NCBI GenBank assembly: GCA_900545445.1
Contig: UQZH01000006.1
Span: forward strand, 1 to 64,000
DNA from: an uncultured Collinsella sp.
GTDB taxonomy: Bacteria; Actinomycetota; Coriobacteriia; Coriobacteriales; Coriobacteriaceae
DNA length: 64,000 nt
Direction of reading: 5' to 3'
The translations under genes and the position numbers were made by a program. The notes under the pieces were generated by a model. It ran no database searches, had not been told where the DNA came from, and was given only the letters and a program-made list of their open reading frames with translations. How positions within the stretch are numbered: the stretch's first letter is position 1; each line of letters opens with the position of its first letter. Positions 33,241-42,695 of this stretch are shown here, in pieces.

Positions 33241-33257
33241 CCGTCCCAAAAAGACGG
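33241..33257. terminator. Short hairpin between convergent genes
   Basis: CCGTC/GACGG around CCAAAAA, flanked by GTC-type bases, in the 26-nt gap between convergent genes. Weak as a terminator. Confidence 0.35.
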
Positions 33258-33260
33258 GTC

Positions 33261-35705
33261 TTAGGCGTGGTCGCTCCAGCTGCGGACACGCTGCTTCATG
33301 CCCTCTATGTCGAGCACGCCTTCGGCAAAGCCCTTGCGCACGAGCTCTTCGGGAACAAACTCGTCGTAGCGGTCAAAATAAGGCACCTCGCCGGGATAGA
33401 CGAGCTCGATGGGATCGAAGTCCTTCTCGGCCTCGGCGGCGAGCACCTCAAAGAACGTCTCCTCGTCGGCCTTCATCTTAAACTGCATAAAGTACGGGCG
33501 TGATGGGTCGAGTCCGCGAAGGTCCAACTCCGCGGCACATTTAATCTTGAGCATGCGCTCGAGGGCCAAAAAGGCGTAGCTGCCCAGCCAGGGGAAGAGC
33601 ACCCAGGTATCGCCGCCCAGGTTAATGAGCGGTTTAGTTCCCGCGCCCGAAATCTCGGCCGTATGACGAGCCTGCGCAAGGCGGGCCCGTGCGTTACCCA
33701 TGAGGTACGGATACGCGGCGTGTTCGTTGAGCGCCTTGCGCATGCGCTCGAGTACGTGTGTATTGATGTCACCGGGACAGTCGCCAAAGTAGGCCGGCAC
33801 CCGGCCCTTGACCTGCGTGGCAAAGACGGTATGACGCTTCCAGTCCACTTCCTCGACAATCCAGCAGTGTCCGGCGATGGCGATGCGCTCACCGGGCGGT
33901 GGCGGATTGACGATCGTGCCCAACTCGGCCGACTCGCTGCGAACGGTGAACTCCTCGTTTTCCTGGAACACGGCGTAAAACTTAAAGTTGTTAATGATGC
34001 GCTCGCCCGCGAGGCCCACAATGAGCCCACCGCCCTCGGTGACCTGGATGTGGTCGATCTTGATGAGGTGGCGCAGCAGTACGCGATAGTCATCGGCCGA
34101 GACGCGGTGGAAATAGCTGAGCGTGAGCACGCGCTGGGCAAGCTCTGCCGGCGTGAGTTCGCCGGTGCTGGCGAGGGTCGACATGGTCTGGTGATAGAGC
34201 AGGCTGTAGGGGAGTCGATCGAGCTCGGGCGGCTCGACCCACTTTTCCTCGCGATAGAGTTGTACGAGCGCGATGCCCTGGAGGAGCTTCCAAGGTATCG
34301 TTTCAGGCATCATCGTGCGCGGCTCGGGCTCTTCCTCGCGCATGACAAACCACATCTCGGGCGGAAGATCGCGGCGTCCCGTGCGCCCCATGCGCTGCAA
34401 AAAGGAGCTGACGGTAAACGGTGCATCGATCTGGAACGCGCGCTCCAGGCGACCGATATCAATGCCGAGCTCCAGCGTGGAGGTGGTGACGGTTGTCTGT
34501 GCCTGTTCCTCGTCGCGCATGAGCTCTTCTGCCGTCTCGCGTAGCGATGCCGAGAGGTTGCCGTGATGGATAAGGAAGCGGTCGGGCTCGTGCCGGCTCT
34601 CGCAGTAGCTACGCAGCATGGAGCATACGGCCTCTGCCTCCTCGCGCGAGTTGGCAAAGACCAAGCACTTTCGGCCGCGCGTGTGCTCAAAGATATATCC
34701 CATACCGGGGTCGGCGTTGTCTGGTGCTGTATCGGTGGGGTTGAGTAATGCCTGTTCGGGTGCTTGGGGGATGTCGACTTCGCCCTCGGGGGCCGAGGAA
34801 GCTTGGCGGTCCTTGGGAGCGGCCTTGCCCTGTGCCCGCTCACGACGTTGACGGCGCTCCTCTTGTGTGAGCTGTCCGCTGTGACGCATGTCTTGGGCGC
34901 CGGCGGGCAGTGCCGCGGATGCCGCCGCATCGATGCGCTCGCACGCAAGCACTTCGGCCTCTTGAGGACCTGTACCCATGAATCCCCGCTGCTGCGCCTG
35001 GGGGCCCGAGTTGTAGAAGTGCTCCATGGAGATGCGCCACACGCGACGCGGTTCCTCAAAACGGGGGATAATGCAGTCGCGCCCCGTTCCCTGTGAGAGA
35101 AAAGCGCCCGTGCGCTCGGGGTCGCCGATGGTAGCCGAAAGGCCAATGCGGCGAGGCTGCACGCCGGCCATGCGCGAGAGTCGCTCGATAAGGCAGAGCG
35201 TTTGCCCGCCACGGTCGCCGCGCATGAGCGAGTGGACCTCATCGATGACCACGTAGCGCAGGTCGCAAAACATGCGCGGGATCGCCATGTGCTTATGGAT
35301 TAAAAGCGCTTCGAGTGACTCGGGTGTAATCTGCAGGATGCCGCTCGGTTTTTTAATGAGCTTAGCCTTGTGCGACTGCGAGACATCGCCATGCCAGTGC
35401 CAGACAGGGATATCGGCCTCTTCGCAGAGGTCGTTGAGGCGGACGAACTGATCATTGATGAGCGCTTTGAGGGGGCCGATGTAGAGGGCGCCCACGCTCG
35501 CGGGCGGGTTCTCCCAAAACTCGGTCAGGATGGGAAAGAAGGCTGCCTCGGTTTTGCCGGAAGCTGTGGATGCCGTTAGGAGCACATTGTCTTGTGTGTT
35601 AAAGATGGCATCTGCCGCCGCAACCTGGATAGAGCGCAGACTCTCCCAATCGTGGGAGTAGATGAAGTCTTGGATAAACGGAGCATATCGGTCAAAGGCG
35701 TTCAC
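33261..35705 (-). CDS. Lhr-type superfamily II DEVH helicase (BrxHI-like)
   Basis: 814 residues. Walker A TASTASGKTEA (residues ~44-54), DEVH box 155-158, SATIGD, and QRMGRTGRR (motif VI) define a large helicase of the Lhr family. A polar, basic insertion (about 265-345) separates the two RecA domains. The C-terminal ~300 residues are a winged-helix and beta-rich extension. GTG 35705 (VNAFDRY) follows GAGGGG; the longer frame from 35954 would overlap the ATPase gene and lacks a ribosome site. It is the last gene of a minus-strand cassette with a BrxD-like ATPase and a TerB-N/C protein. Confidence 0.85.
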   Translation of the reverse strand: MNAFDRYAPFIQDFIYSHDWESLRSIQVAAADAIFNTQDNVLLTASTASGKTEAAFFPILTEFWENPPASVGALYIGPLKALINDQFVRLNDLCEEADIPVWHWHGDVSQSHKAKLIKKPSGILQITPESLEALLIHKHMAIPRMFCDLRYVVIDEVHSLMRGDRGGQTLCLIERLSRMAGVQPRRIGLSATIGDPERTGAFLSQGTGRDCIIPRFEEPRRVWRISMEHFYNSGPQAQQRGFMGTGPQEAEVLACERIDAAASAALPAGAQDMRHSGQLTQEERRQRRERAQGKAAPKDRQASSAPEGEVDIPQAPEQALLNPTDTAPDNADPGMGYIFEHTRGRKCLVFANSREEAEAVCSMLRSYCESRHEPDRFLIHHGNLSASLRETAEELMRDEEQAQTTVTTSTLELGIDIGRLERAFQIDAPFTVSSFLQRMGRTGRRDLPPEMWFVMREEEPEPRTMMPETIPWKLLQGIALVQLYREEKWVEPPELDRLPYSLLYHQTMSTLASTGELTPAELAQRVLTLSYFHRVSADDYRVLLRHLIKIDHIQVTEGGGLIVGLAGERIINNFKFYAVFQENEEFTVRSESAELGTIVNPPPPGERIAIAGHCWIVEEVDWKRHTVFATQVKGRVPAYFGDCPGDINTHVLERMRKALNEHAAYPYLMGNARARLAQARHTAEISGAGTKPLINLGGDTWVLFPWLGSYAFLALERMLKIKCAAELDLRGLDPSRPYFMQFKMKADEETFFEVLAAEAEKDFDPIELVYPGEVPYFDRYDEFVPEELVRKGFAEGVLDIEGMKQRVRSWSDHA

Positions 35706-35771
35706 GGGGCGTCCCCTCAAATACGAACCTCTCAATGCGGTTGGCAATGGTTTGCTGCATTGCTGTCTCAA

Positions 35772-35819
35772 CGTTTGTGCAGATAAAAGCTGCCAAAATA
35801 GACCTGTCCCTTTTTGGCA
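35772..35819 (-). repeat. 48-nt dispersed repeat, copy 2, also terminator of the ATPase gene
   Basis: Matches 12799-12846 on the opposite strand at 41 of 48 positions. Here the ends pair well: TGCCAAAA with TTTTGGCA on the minus strand, followed by GCTTTTATC. It lies just past the BrxD-like gene stop and can act as its terminator. Confidence 0.6.
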
Positions 35820-35821
35820 GG

Positions 35822-37126
35822 TTAGATGGTGAATTCGGCGAAGTTGCGGTCGCCGTCTGCGGTGCCGGTGTCGCCTGTTGCGGCTGCCGGTGCCAGCGCG
35901 TCGCCGCCGACGCTTTGCAGCAACTCGGCCACGTTTGCATCGGGGTTCTGGCACAGGATATCGAGCAGCTCGATAAAGTCACGGATGACCTCACGCGGCG
36001 TCAGGTGCGTATCGGCTCCCACGCGGCCAAACTCAATCTTGAGAAAGTCTACCAAGTCGTTCTCGGTAAGCGTGGGCGTCCAGCCAAAGTATCCGGCATG
36101 GATCTGCATGAGTTTTTCGATCAGCACCAGCAACTCCTCGTAGGTGAGTGGCTGCAGGCGGATGATGGGCGCGAGCATGTCCTTAAGGTCCTCGCGTGCA
36201 AAGCGGCCCTGAGCGAGTCGACTTCGCAGGGCCTCGTAGGAGAACACGCCACGGCGGCGGTCTTCGATGGAGGTTGGCGTGCCGCCCATGATCATGCCCA
36301 GGTACTGCGCCTTGCCCTGGAGCGTGTCGTTGTACATGGTCAGGATCTTCTCGTAGTTGTATTGGCGCGTGATGGCGTTGGGAATCTTATACAGATTCAC
36401 GAGCTCGTCGATGAGCACCAGCATGCCCTTGTAGCCGCTGCAGACCAAAAAGCGCGCAATGAGCTTAACGTAGTCGTACCAGTCGTCATCGCTGATGATG
36501 GTCGAGGAGCCCAGCTCGGCGCGTGCCTCACTCTTGGTGCGGTACTCGCCACGAATCCATTTGGTCACGCGGCTCATAGCTTCTTCGTCGCCCTCGGATA
36601 CGGCCGCGCGGTAGCGGCGGAGCATACGGGCGAAGTCGAAGCCGTGGACCATTTCCTCGAGCGGGGCCAGTTGGGCATTGACGGCAGACTCATCGGCATC
36701 GGCACACGAGGCGACCCAGCGATCCAGGATAAGGTTGAGCGCACCGCCCTCGGGGCGCGTTTTAGTCGATATGTTGCGGATGAGCTCACGGTAGGTGGCA
36801 AGGCCCTGCCCCTGGCCGCCCTGCAGGCGGCGCTCAGGGGATAGGTCGGCATCGGCGACGACGAATCCCTCACCCATGGCGTGCGTGCGGATGGTCTGGA
36901 GCAAAAAGCTCTTGCCGGCTCCGTAGCGACCGACCAGAAAGCGGAAGCTCGCGCCGCCGTCGGCGATGAGACTCAGGTCGGTGAGTAGGGCGCGGATCTC
37001 TACCTCGCGCCCTACGGTGATGTAGGGAAGGCCGATGCGCGGGACCACGCCGCCCTTGAGCGAGTTGAGAATGACGGCGGCGACGCGCTTGGGCACACGG
37101 GGTGCTGCGGATGTGGTATCACTCAT
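35822..37126 (-). CDS. BrxD-like P-loop ATPase (DUF2791)
   Basis: 434 residues. Walker A GRYGAGKS at 66-73 and Walker B LVLIDE at 236-241, within an AAA/STAND-like ATPase of the DUF2791 family, whose members include BrxD of BREX phage-defence loci. The C-terminus (~385-434) is low-complexity Ala/Asp/Gly. Its ATG at 37126 overlaps the end of the TerB-type gene by 8 nt, so the two are translationally coupled. A helicase gene follows. I infer a remodelling ATPase acting with the helicase. Confidence 0.85.
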   Translation of the reverse strand: MSDTTSAAPRVPKRVAAVILNSLKGGVVPRIGLPYITVGREVEIRALLTDLSLIADGGASFRFLVGRYGAGKSFLLQTIRTHAMGEGFVVADADLSPERRLQGGQGQGLATYRELIRNISTKTRPEGGALNLILDRWVASCADADESAVNAQLAPLEEMVHGFDFARMLRRYRAAVSEGDEEAMSRVTKWIRGEYRTKSEARAELGSSTIISDDDWYDYVKLIARFLVCSGYKGMLVLIDELVNLYKIPNAITRQYNYEKILTMYNDTLQGKAQYLGMIMGGTPTSIEDRRRGVFSYEALRSRLAQGRFAREDLKDMLAPIIRLQPLTYEELLVLIEKLMQIHAGYFGWTPTLTENDLVDFLKIEFGRVGADTHLTPREVIRDFIELLDILCQNPDANVAELLQSVGGDALAPAAATGDTGTADGDRNFAEFTI

Positions 37127-38879
37127 GGTCTAGGTATCCTCTCACGTCTGCTTCGTAGTCCTCGATAATGTGCGGTCCTGCCGCGCCAAATTCAATTACG
37201 GTGTCACCCACCAGGTCAAAGAGCGCCTCGTTGATGGTATCGACGAGCATGTCCTCGCTTTTGCCCGACTGTGCCACCGCCAATGCCGTCTGGGCCGTGT
37301 TCTGCTCGAGCAACGCGCGGAGATAGGCGTCTGCGGCAGGCGCGAGTTCGTTCGTGGCGTCAGCGGGCGCAGCAGCTGCGAACACGGGCGTCGGTGCGAG
37401 GAGCGGTGCCACGACGCCAAACTCTTCGGTGGAGACAGTCGGCTCGTCGGGTTCGTCTTGCCGTGTGGCCATCTCGCCAGGTCCGGCGGACATGCTGGGC
37501 GTAGACTCGGTGTTCGGTTGCTCGATAAGCGTCGCCTCGGCTTCCATAGGCACATCATCCTCGCGCTCCTCATCAATCAAAAGCGCTTCACGCGTTTGCG
37601 CGGCGGCGCTCCGAATGTGCCCCAGCTGACTCAAATCGATATCGATCTTGACAGGCTGGTGCGCGGCGTCCCACGAAAGCCATGCCACGATCTCGTCATC
37701 GATGATCTTGGCCAGATATTTGGGGACCTTCTCCTCCTTTAGGGGATGGGTGGGGTCTAGGGCCAGGCGCAGGCGTTGGTCGCAGGCGCGCATCATCTCA
37801 CCGAGCTTGCTACTTTTTTGTCTGCTGCCGTGGATGCGCATGCATTCCCAAAAGCCATTTTGGCAGCGATAGATGTGAATGGGGTCCAGGCGATATTCGC
37901 AGTCCTCGTGGCGCTCGGGCGCAAAGAACACGGCCGAGGCAAACATGGTGTAGGGCATGGCCGTCTCCTCCCCAAACAAGCTCGCTACGATGCCGGTCTT
38001 TCGGTGCGTGTCATAGTAGCGCGCCATACGGACATACACGGCGCATGCCACGTGGCGCAGGTCGCGATGGTGGGAACGGTCGAGCCGTGAGTTATTCAGG
38101 TTGTACGTGGAGAGGGCGTTTATAGCGGTCATGAGTCGCTCCTCGCCTGCCTCGTCGGGCGGAAGGGGGAGCGTGGGCTCGGAGGTCTTGCGACGCGCAG
38201 GCGCCAGGTCTGACGGCGTTGGCGCGGGCGCAAGGTCTCGCGCCGCACGCCGCAGCTCGATAAGGGCGTTATCGAACATGACGGTTTTAGAGTCGCGAAG
38301 CAGCTTGGGGTCGAGTCCGTGGAACACGGCGTAGTCCTGCAGCCACACGCGTGCGAACCGGTCGATGCCGGGTTCAAAGGCGCGATAGGCATCCCAAAAG
38401 GCCTTGATTTTGTTAAAACCATCGAGTGGGTCATCTACGCCAATGCCGCAGATCAGCTCATAGAGATACAGAAAGGCAAAGGACGTAGACGTTTCCTCGA
38501 CGGTTCCGCGGCGCACTTGGGTGCGCCAGGTAAAATAGCCGCGCAGCTGCCGATCGCTCATGGCGTTATAGGTGGGAAAGTACGACTTGAATGTGCCGTT
38601 GTAGGGACAGTCGTCCTCAAAGTCGGCCATCAGCAGGCCTTGGCGGTAGAAAAGCTCGGCTTCCGAAAGCCAACGTCCCGCGCCACCCTTGGGGTCTTCT
38701 TGCCAACGCGATATCTCACGCATTTTGCGGTACTGGTCAGGAAGGAAGTTCTGCATCTGACGACCGGTTTTGAGAATCGGCTCGTCAGCATAGACTTCGT
38801 TTGAGAAGCGAGCAGACTGATGGGTCCGGGCCTCGGCCATAATGCGCTCGATGAGCATCTTGATGTCCTGGTCGGCCAC
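37119..38879 (-). CDS. TerB-N/TerB-C-type protein
   Basis: 586 residues starting GTG (38879) after AGGAGAGGAG. Residues ~50-280 match the TerB-N style (SRWQEDPKGGAGRWL, LRGYFTWRTQVRRG, YLYELICGIG), and a middle region (~290-420, conserved His/Cys-containing YRCQNGFWECM) is followed by a low-complexity acidic linker (~430-520) and a conserved C-terminal helix (LLVD...LFDLVGDTVIEF) resembling TerB-C. TerB-related domains occur in tellurite-resistance and phage-response loci. First gene of the cassette. Assignment rests on pattern recognition. Confidence 0.75.
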   Translation of the reverse strand: MADQDIKMLIERIMAEARTHQSARFSNEVYADEPILKTGRQMQNFLPDQYRKMREISRWQEDPKGGAGRWLSEAELFYRQGLLMADFEDDCPYNGTFKSYFPTYNAMSDRQLRGYFTWRTQVRRGTVEETSTSFAFLYLYELICGIGVDDPLDGFNKIKAFWDAYRAFEPGIDRFARVWLQDYAVFHGLDPKLLRDSKTVMFDNALIELRRAARDLAPAPTPSDLAPARRKTSEPTLPLPPDEAGEERLMTAINALSTYNLNNSRLDRSHHRDLRHVACAVYVRMARYYDTHRKTGIVASLFGEETAMPYTMFASAVFFAPERHEDCEYRLDPIHIYRCQNGFWECMRIHGSRQKSSKLGEMMRACDQRLRLALDPTHPLKEEKVPKYLAKIIDDEIVAWLSWDAAHQPVKIDIDLSQLGHIRSAAAQTREALLIDEEREDDVPMEAEATLIEQPNTESTPSMSAGPGEMATRQDEPDEPTVSTEEFGVVAPLLAPTPVFAAAAPADATNELAPAADAYLRALLEQNTAQTALAVAQSGKSEDMLVDTINEALFDLVGDTVIEFGAAGPHIIEDYEADVRGYLDHE

Positions 38880-38916
38880 CGTTTCTCCTCTCCTAACGCA
38901 GCTTCGGTGACCTCAT

Positions 38917-38922
38917 ATCATA
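38917..38922 (-). promoter_or_regulatory. Possible -10 element of the TerB/BrxD/helicase cassette
   Basis: TATGAT on the minus strand with a weak TCGAAC about 18 nt upstream, 38 nt before the GTG at 38879. Only a candidate. Confidence 0.3.
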
Positions 38923-38967
38923 GCACAGCATCAAACAGGTGTTCGAGATACCGCTACGTAGATAGAT

Positions 38968-39684
38968 TTAGAACAGGAGGGCGTAGATGACGGCTATGAC
39001 AACGGAGGGGAGCATATTGGCCGTGCGGAAGGTCTGAGGACGGATGAGGTTGACGCCGACGCAGAAGATGAGTATAGAGCCCACGAGCGATAGACTGTCG
39101 AGGGCGGCGGCGGTCATGATGGGGGAGAGCGCGCCGGCAAACAGCGTAATCGTTCCCTGGAATACGGCAACGGGCAGGGCGGAGAAGATGCAGCCGCGGC
39201 CGAGCGAAGCCGTCATGGTGCAGACGATGATGCAGTCCAACGCGCCCTTGAGGGCAAGCGTGGACCAGTCGCCGAGCAAGCCGTCTTGGATTGATCCCAC
39301 GATAGCCATGGCACCGATGCAGACGGTCAGCGATGTCGAGACAAAGGCATTGGTGAACTCGTTGTCTCCCTCGCTGCCGGTTTTGCGCTTGAGCCATTCG
39401 CCCAGGTTTTCGATGCCGGCTTCCAGGTTAACGGCCTCGCCGATGAGCGAGCCGAGGGCAAACGAGACGATGAGCATGGTGGTGCCGGTGGTCTCCAGCG
39501 CTTTCCCGTCAATGACGAGCATCTTTTGCATGGTGCCGCCCAGTCCGATAAACAAAACGCACAGCCCCGACGCCTTCATGAGCGTGTCTTGGATGCGGGG
39601 TGTGATAAAGCGTCCGCCTATAAGGCCCAGCAGTCCGCCCGCAATCAAAAGTGCGACGTTGATGACCGTTCCCAAACCCGGCAT
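38968..39684 (-). CDS. DUF554 family membrane protein
   Basis: 238 residues with about seven hydrophobic segments. MPGLGTVINVALLIAGGLLG at the start and GSIQDGLLGDWSTLALKGALD in the middle are typical of DUF554 (YdfK/YqgA-like) proteins, whose function is unproven. The ATG at 39684 follows GGGAGGG; earlier in-frame starts at 39696 and 39753 are possible but less supported. It lies between the cassette and the secreted-protein operon. Confidence 0.85.
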   Translation of the reverse strand: MPGLGTVINVALLIAGGLLGLIGGRFITPRIQDTLMKASGLCVLFIGLGGTMQKMLVIDGKALETTGTTMLIVSFALGSLIGEAVNLEAGIENLGEWLKRKTGSEGDNEFTNAFVSTSLTVCIGAMAIVGSIQDGLLGDWSTLALKGALDCIIVCTMTASLGRGCIFSALPVAVFQGTITLFAGALSPIMTAAALDSLSLVGSILIFCVGVNLIRPQTFRTANMLPSVVIAVIYALLF

Positions 39685-39802
39685 GAACCCTCCCATATTG
39701 ATGCCAACCTGGCAATCGTAGCAGAACGGGCTGCAGGGTGCGTCATGCCTCATCCTATACGTTATATAAGTGGTATTAATGACGGCATTTGGTGCCCGAG
39801 CC

Positions 39803-41215
39803 TCAGCCTCCCATCACGACATAGGGGCTGTAATCGAAGCACAGCGTCATGAGTCGCTGCGGGGACTCAATGGCCGCGGCGATGATATCGGCATCTCGAG
39901 CTCGGTCAAATCCCACGAGCTCAATTTGATACGAGACGTCTTCCATTTTATGGAGTATCCGGTTATTCAGGAGATTCTCACCGTCGAATTCCTCGGTTTT
40001 GCCTCCGTCCGAGGTTACGGCATACAGGTGCAGTTTTGCGGTGGTCGCAGGGTCGGCGACCGTGAGGTTGTCGATTTGGTTGGCCGTGCCCTTTGCCCCA
40101 AGCAAGGTGAGCAAGGTGGGGGCTACGACCTCGCCCGATGGCAGAAAAACAACTTCGACGGTTTTAGGGAATGCGATAATGGCTGCTTTGCGGACGGGCT
40201 TATCGGCAGCGGTGACCTCAATGCTCGCGGCGTCGACGGTTTCCGTGCGGTCGAGCGCGACCATCATGCAACAATTGCCCTCGTCGATGTCTGCCGGCAT
40301 GGGACACCCCAAGTTTTCGCCAGCTTGCGTGCCGCCCACTGCGGTGGCTGTTTCGCTTGGCTCGCTGAAAGTGGCTGAAGGACCGCTCGATGGCGGTGTT
40401 ATGCCGCCTGGTGCGCCATTGTCCCCAGGCGCTATTTCACCGCTGCTCTCGCTGGAGTCGCTTGCGATGTCACCTGTCGAGGGGGCGAGTCCGACCGCTC
40501 CTACTCCGCTCCATTCCATCTCGAGGAGCGCCGGATCGACAAGGACGTGATGCACATCTTGCGTTTCGGTACTGATATCGACAGGACCGGGATCTGCCCC
40601 TCGCGTCAGGCTGAGCGATCCGGTCCGCTGTTTGCCCCGAATCTCCTGGCTTTCTGTGCCGCTCGCGTAGAACAATAGAGCGATCTCGCCATTTGCCGTG
40701 GCGTCGGTGCCCGCCTTGGTCATTTTCAGCGATGCGGTGAATGAGATAGCGGGCTGCGTGCCATCGGCGCTCGAGGGGACGCAGCCCAGGCATACACCCC
40801 CTCCGTTTTCGAAAAACGTGCTGTCGAAGGCGACTGTTGCCCCGTCCGCCGAGTCATCGGACAGGGTGATGTCGAGGCACAGCTCCACGTCGCAGGAATC
40901 GCCATCGGCATCAGTTGCAGCTGCGCGCCATGTGCAGATAACGCATCCCGTTAGGGGGCCGTCCGCTGTGCTCGAGTGCTCGGTATCCACGACTATCGAG
41001 CTGTTCGTGCAGCGACGGAGGCACCCCGAGGCCGAAATGCTTGCCTGCGCAAGCGAGAAGCGTTGGCGCGCGATGGTGCTCATCTGGTTTGTGGCGAGAC
41101 AGTTGACGGCAGGTAAGGGGGCGTCCACGGCGGGTGTCGCTAGAGCGGCAACGGGCATGCCGGTGGCAAGCGCACTACAGAGCGCGGCAACGGGCAAAAG
41201 GTTCTTTGATGCCAT
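39803..41215 (-). CDS. Secreted cysteine-rich protein, unknown
   Basis: 470 residues, ATG after AAGGAG. A signal peptide spans ~1-27 (NLLPVAALCSALATGMPVAALA). The N-terminal part (~55-160) is cysteine-rich (GCLRRC, GCVICTW, CDVELCLD, GVCLGC). A Ser/Pro/Gly-rich linker (~255-305) joins it to a second domain (~310-470) with GCPMPADIDEGNCCMM and beta-rich sequence. No sorting signal or membrane tail at the C-terminus. Last gene of an operon of secreted proteins (42988 to 39803), so likely part of a surface or extracellular assembly. Family not recognised. Confidence 0.75.
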   Translation of the reverse strand: MASKNLLPVAALCSALATGMPVAALATPAVDAPLPAVNCLATNQMSTIARQRFSLAQASISASGCLRRCTNSSIVVDTEHSSTADGPLTGCVICTWRAAATDADGDSCDVELCLDITLSDDSADGATVAFDSTFFENGGGVCLGCVPSSADGTQPAISFTASLKMTKAGTDATANGEIALLFYASGTESQEIRGKQRTGSLSLTRGADPGPVDISTETQDVHHVLVDPALLEMEWSGVGAVGLAPSTGDIASDSSESSGEIAPGDNGAPGGITPPSSGPSATFSEPSETATAVGGTQAGENLGCPMPADIDEGNCCMMVALDRTETVDAASIEVTAADKPVRKAAIIAFPKTVEVVFLPSGEVVAPTLLTLLGAKGTANQIDNLTVADPATTAKLHLYAVTSDGGKTEEFDGENLLNNRILHKMEDVSYQIELVGFDRARDADIIAAAIESPQRLMTLCFDYSPYVVMGG

Positions 41216-41256
41216 GGGTTCTCCTTACCTATGCTGGACGGTCTCGATTCGTGTGG

Positions 41257-41514
41257 CTACCGGCTGCGTTTGATGTGCAGGCCAAGGCCGATGGCGCTAG
41301 CGCCCGCCGTGGCGATTCCTGCTGCCAGGAGCTGTCGCGTGTCGCTCGTTTGCGCGAGGGGTTCATGTTGGCCACTGCGTTCGAGTTCCGATAGATCGAC
41401 AGTTACCTGCGTGGCAGCCTGCGCCTGCTCTTGTTGGGCAAAGGCGGCGATCGGGGCAAACGTTGCAACGCCGATGATGACGGCAAGGACAATTGCCTTA
41501 GGCCGTGTGCGCAC
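41257..41514 (-). CDS. Small secreted protein with cell-wall-sorting-like tail
   Basis: 85 residues. Signal peptide ~1-27 (IVLAVIIGVATFAPIAAFA). The C-terminus has LAQTSD (53-58), then a hydrophobic segment (62-81) and KRSR, the architecture of an LPxTG-type sorting signal with Ala for Pro and Ser for Gly. GTG start at 41514 overlaps the end of the upstream 199-residue protein gene by 17 nt, so it is translationally coupled. The mature part would be only about 30 residues. A membrane-anchored peptide without sortase processing is an alternative. Confidence 0.65.
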   Translation of the reverse strand: MRTRPKAIVLAVIIGVATFAPIAAFAQQEQAQAATQVTVDLSELERSGQHEPLAQTSDTRQLLAAGIATAGASAIGLGLHIKRSR

Positions 41515-42097
41515 CGGGCTCGACCGTCCACGTAATGGTTGCGACCTGGTCGCCCGTGCCGGTCACATGGAAGATGTCTCGCGTGACGCGGGCGACAGTG
41601 CCGCTCGTCTTAAGCTTAATCTTGTCCGTACCATCGGCGATGCCCTGGTAGCCCATGTCGAAGGATGCATTTTTGGAAAGGTCGAGGCCCGCTTCCTGCG
41701 TCGCGGCGTGGGCGTCTTGGAGTGCCTTGTCTGGGCCGACCTTAAAATCGATGGAGTTCTGGGCGGTCCCCGTCTTGGCGTCGGCGACGATGCTCCAGGA
41801 CTTCTGGGCGGCAATCTTCATGTTGGTAACGTGGATGCCATAGGCCGAAAGATTGTCGATGGTGGTTGTATTCTCGGAAGGGCCCTGGAGCGCGCCGTCT
41901 GCCTTAGCGACGAACGGAATGACGGTCGGGGCTTTGAACTTGATGTTGTCGATTTCGGTCCTGATGGTCACGTTGGTGGTTCCAGTGCGTCCCTCCGCCA
42001 GGGCGGTGGTCGGCGCGGCGCCCATTGCGAGTGCGAGCGCCAGCCCTGCGCCCACGACGAGCACCCTGGCCCCATTCAAGTTCCTGGTGATGTCCAT
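41498..42097 (-). CDS. Secreted beta-rich protein, unknown
   Basis: 199 residues with a signal peptide (~1-35, LVVGAGLALALAMGAAPTTALA). The mature part is Thr/Ala/Asp-rich and alternating hydrophobic, suggesting a beta-sandwich such as seen in matrix or pilin-like subunits, but no family signature is certain. ATG follows AAAGGA. Flanked in the operon by a membrane-anchored protein and the sorting-tail peptide. I infer a major extracellular subunit from position and composition only. Confidence 0.7.
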   Translation of the reverse strand: MDITRNLNGARVLVVGAGLALALAMGAAPTTALAEGRTGTTNVTIRTEIDNIKFKAPTVIPFVAKADGALQGPSENTTTIDNLSAYGIHVTNMKIAAQKSWSIVADAKTGTAQNSIDFKVGPDKALQDAHAATQEAGLDLSKNASFDMGYQGIADGTDKIKLKTSGTVARVTRDIFHVTGTGDQVATITWTVEPGAHTA

Positions 42098-42185
42098 AAT
42101 CGTTCCTTTCTATTCGTCACGGACCGTTTCCGTGAGGGTTAGACGAAAGCGGCACGGGTGCGCATTTTCATAACAGGTGGCAGGT

Positions 42186-42695
42186 CTAGTCTTCTGTCTG
42201 CGCAACTCGCACCTTGACGCGCGTGGGATTGCCATGGACGTCGTAGGTCTTGGCGTCGAGCGCTTGAATCTCGATATACGCCTCGCCTTCTTTGATGTCG
42301 CCTGCAGGGCAGGTCTCAACGGTCTTGCCGGTCTCGACCACGCCCGATTCATAGATGGTCTCGTCGTTTTGGATCACACGGAAACGCTGGGGAAACTTGT
42401 TATCTTGGACGTTTTGCACGTTGACGCGCAGCTTGCCGCCTTTTTGTAGCTGGGCGACCGGTGCGACCGAGATCGTCATCATGTTGTCGCGGACGATGGC
42501 ATCGAGCTCGTCCTGGATTTCCTGGCGCGACTTACCCTCCGCCGCTGTGACCGAGGCACCTGTCTCGGCGACAGGCTTTGACTGCCAGGCGTAAAGGCCG
42601 ACGGCGATAAGGGCGCAGGCGATGGCCAGGCAGACAACGCCGAGCCTTTTTCGATGTTTTGACCCTAGGGGGCTCGACTGCTTCCTTGCGCTCAT
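42186..42695 (-). CDS. Membrane-anchored extracytoplasmic protein, unknown
   Basis: 169 residues. A basic head and one hydrophobic segment (~18-37, LGVVCLAIACALIAVGLYAW) anchor an outer domain (~60-169) of beta-rich sequence (RVIQNDETIYESGVVETGKT). Its ATG overlaps the stop of the 98-residue gene upstream by 4 nt. CACGGA/TCCGTG at about 42119-42135 forms a small hairpin after it. No known family; likely part of the same surface module. Confidence 0.7.
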   Translation of the reverse strand: MSARKQSSPLGSKHRKRLGVVCLAIACALIAVGLYAWQSKPVAETGASVTAAEGKSRQEIQDELDAIVRDNMMTISVAPVAQLQKGGKLRVNVQNVQDNKFPQRFRVIQNDETIYESGVVETGKTVETCPAGDIKEGEAYIEIQALDAKTYDVHGNPTRVKVRVAQTED

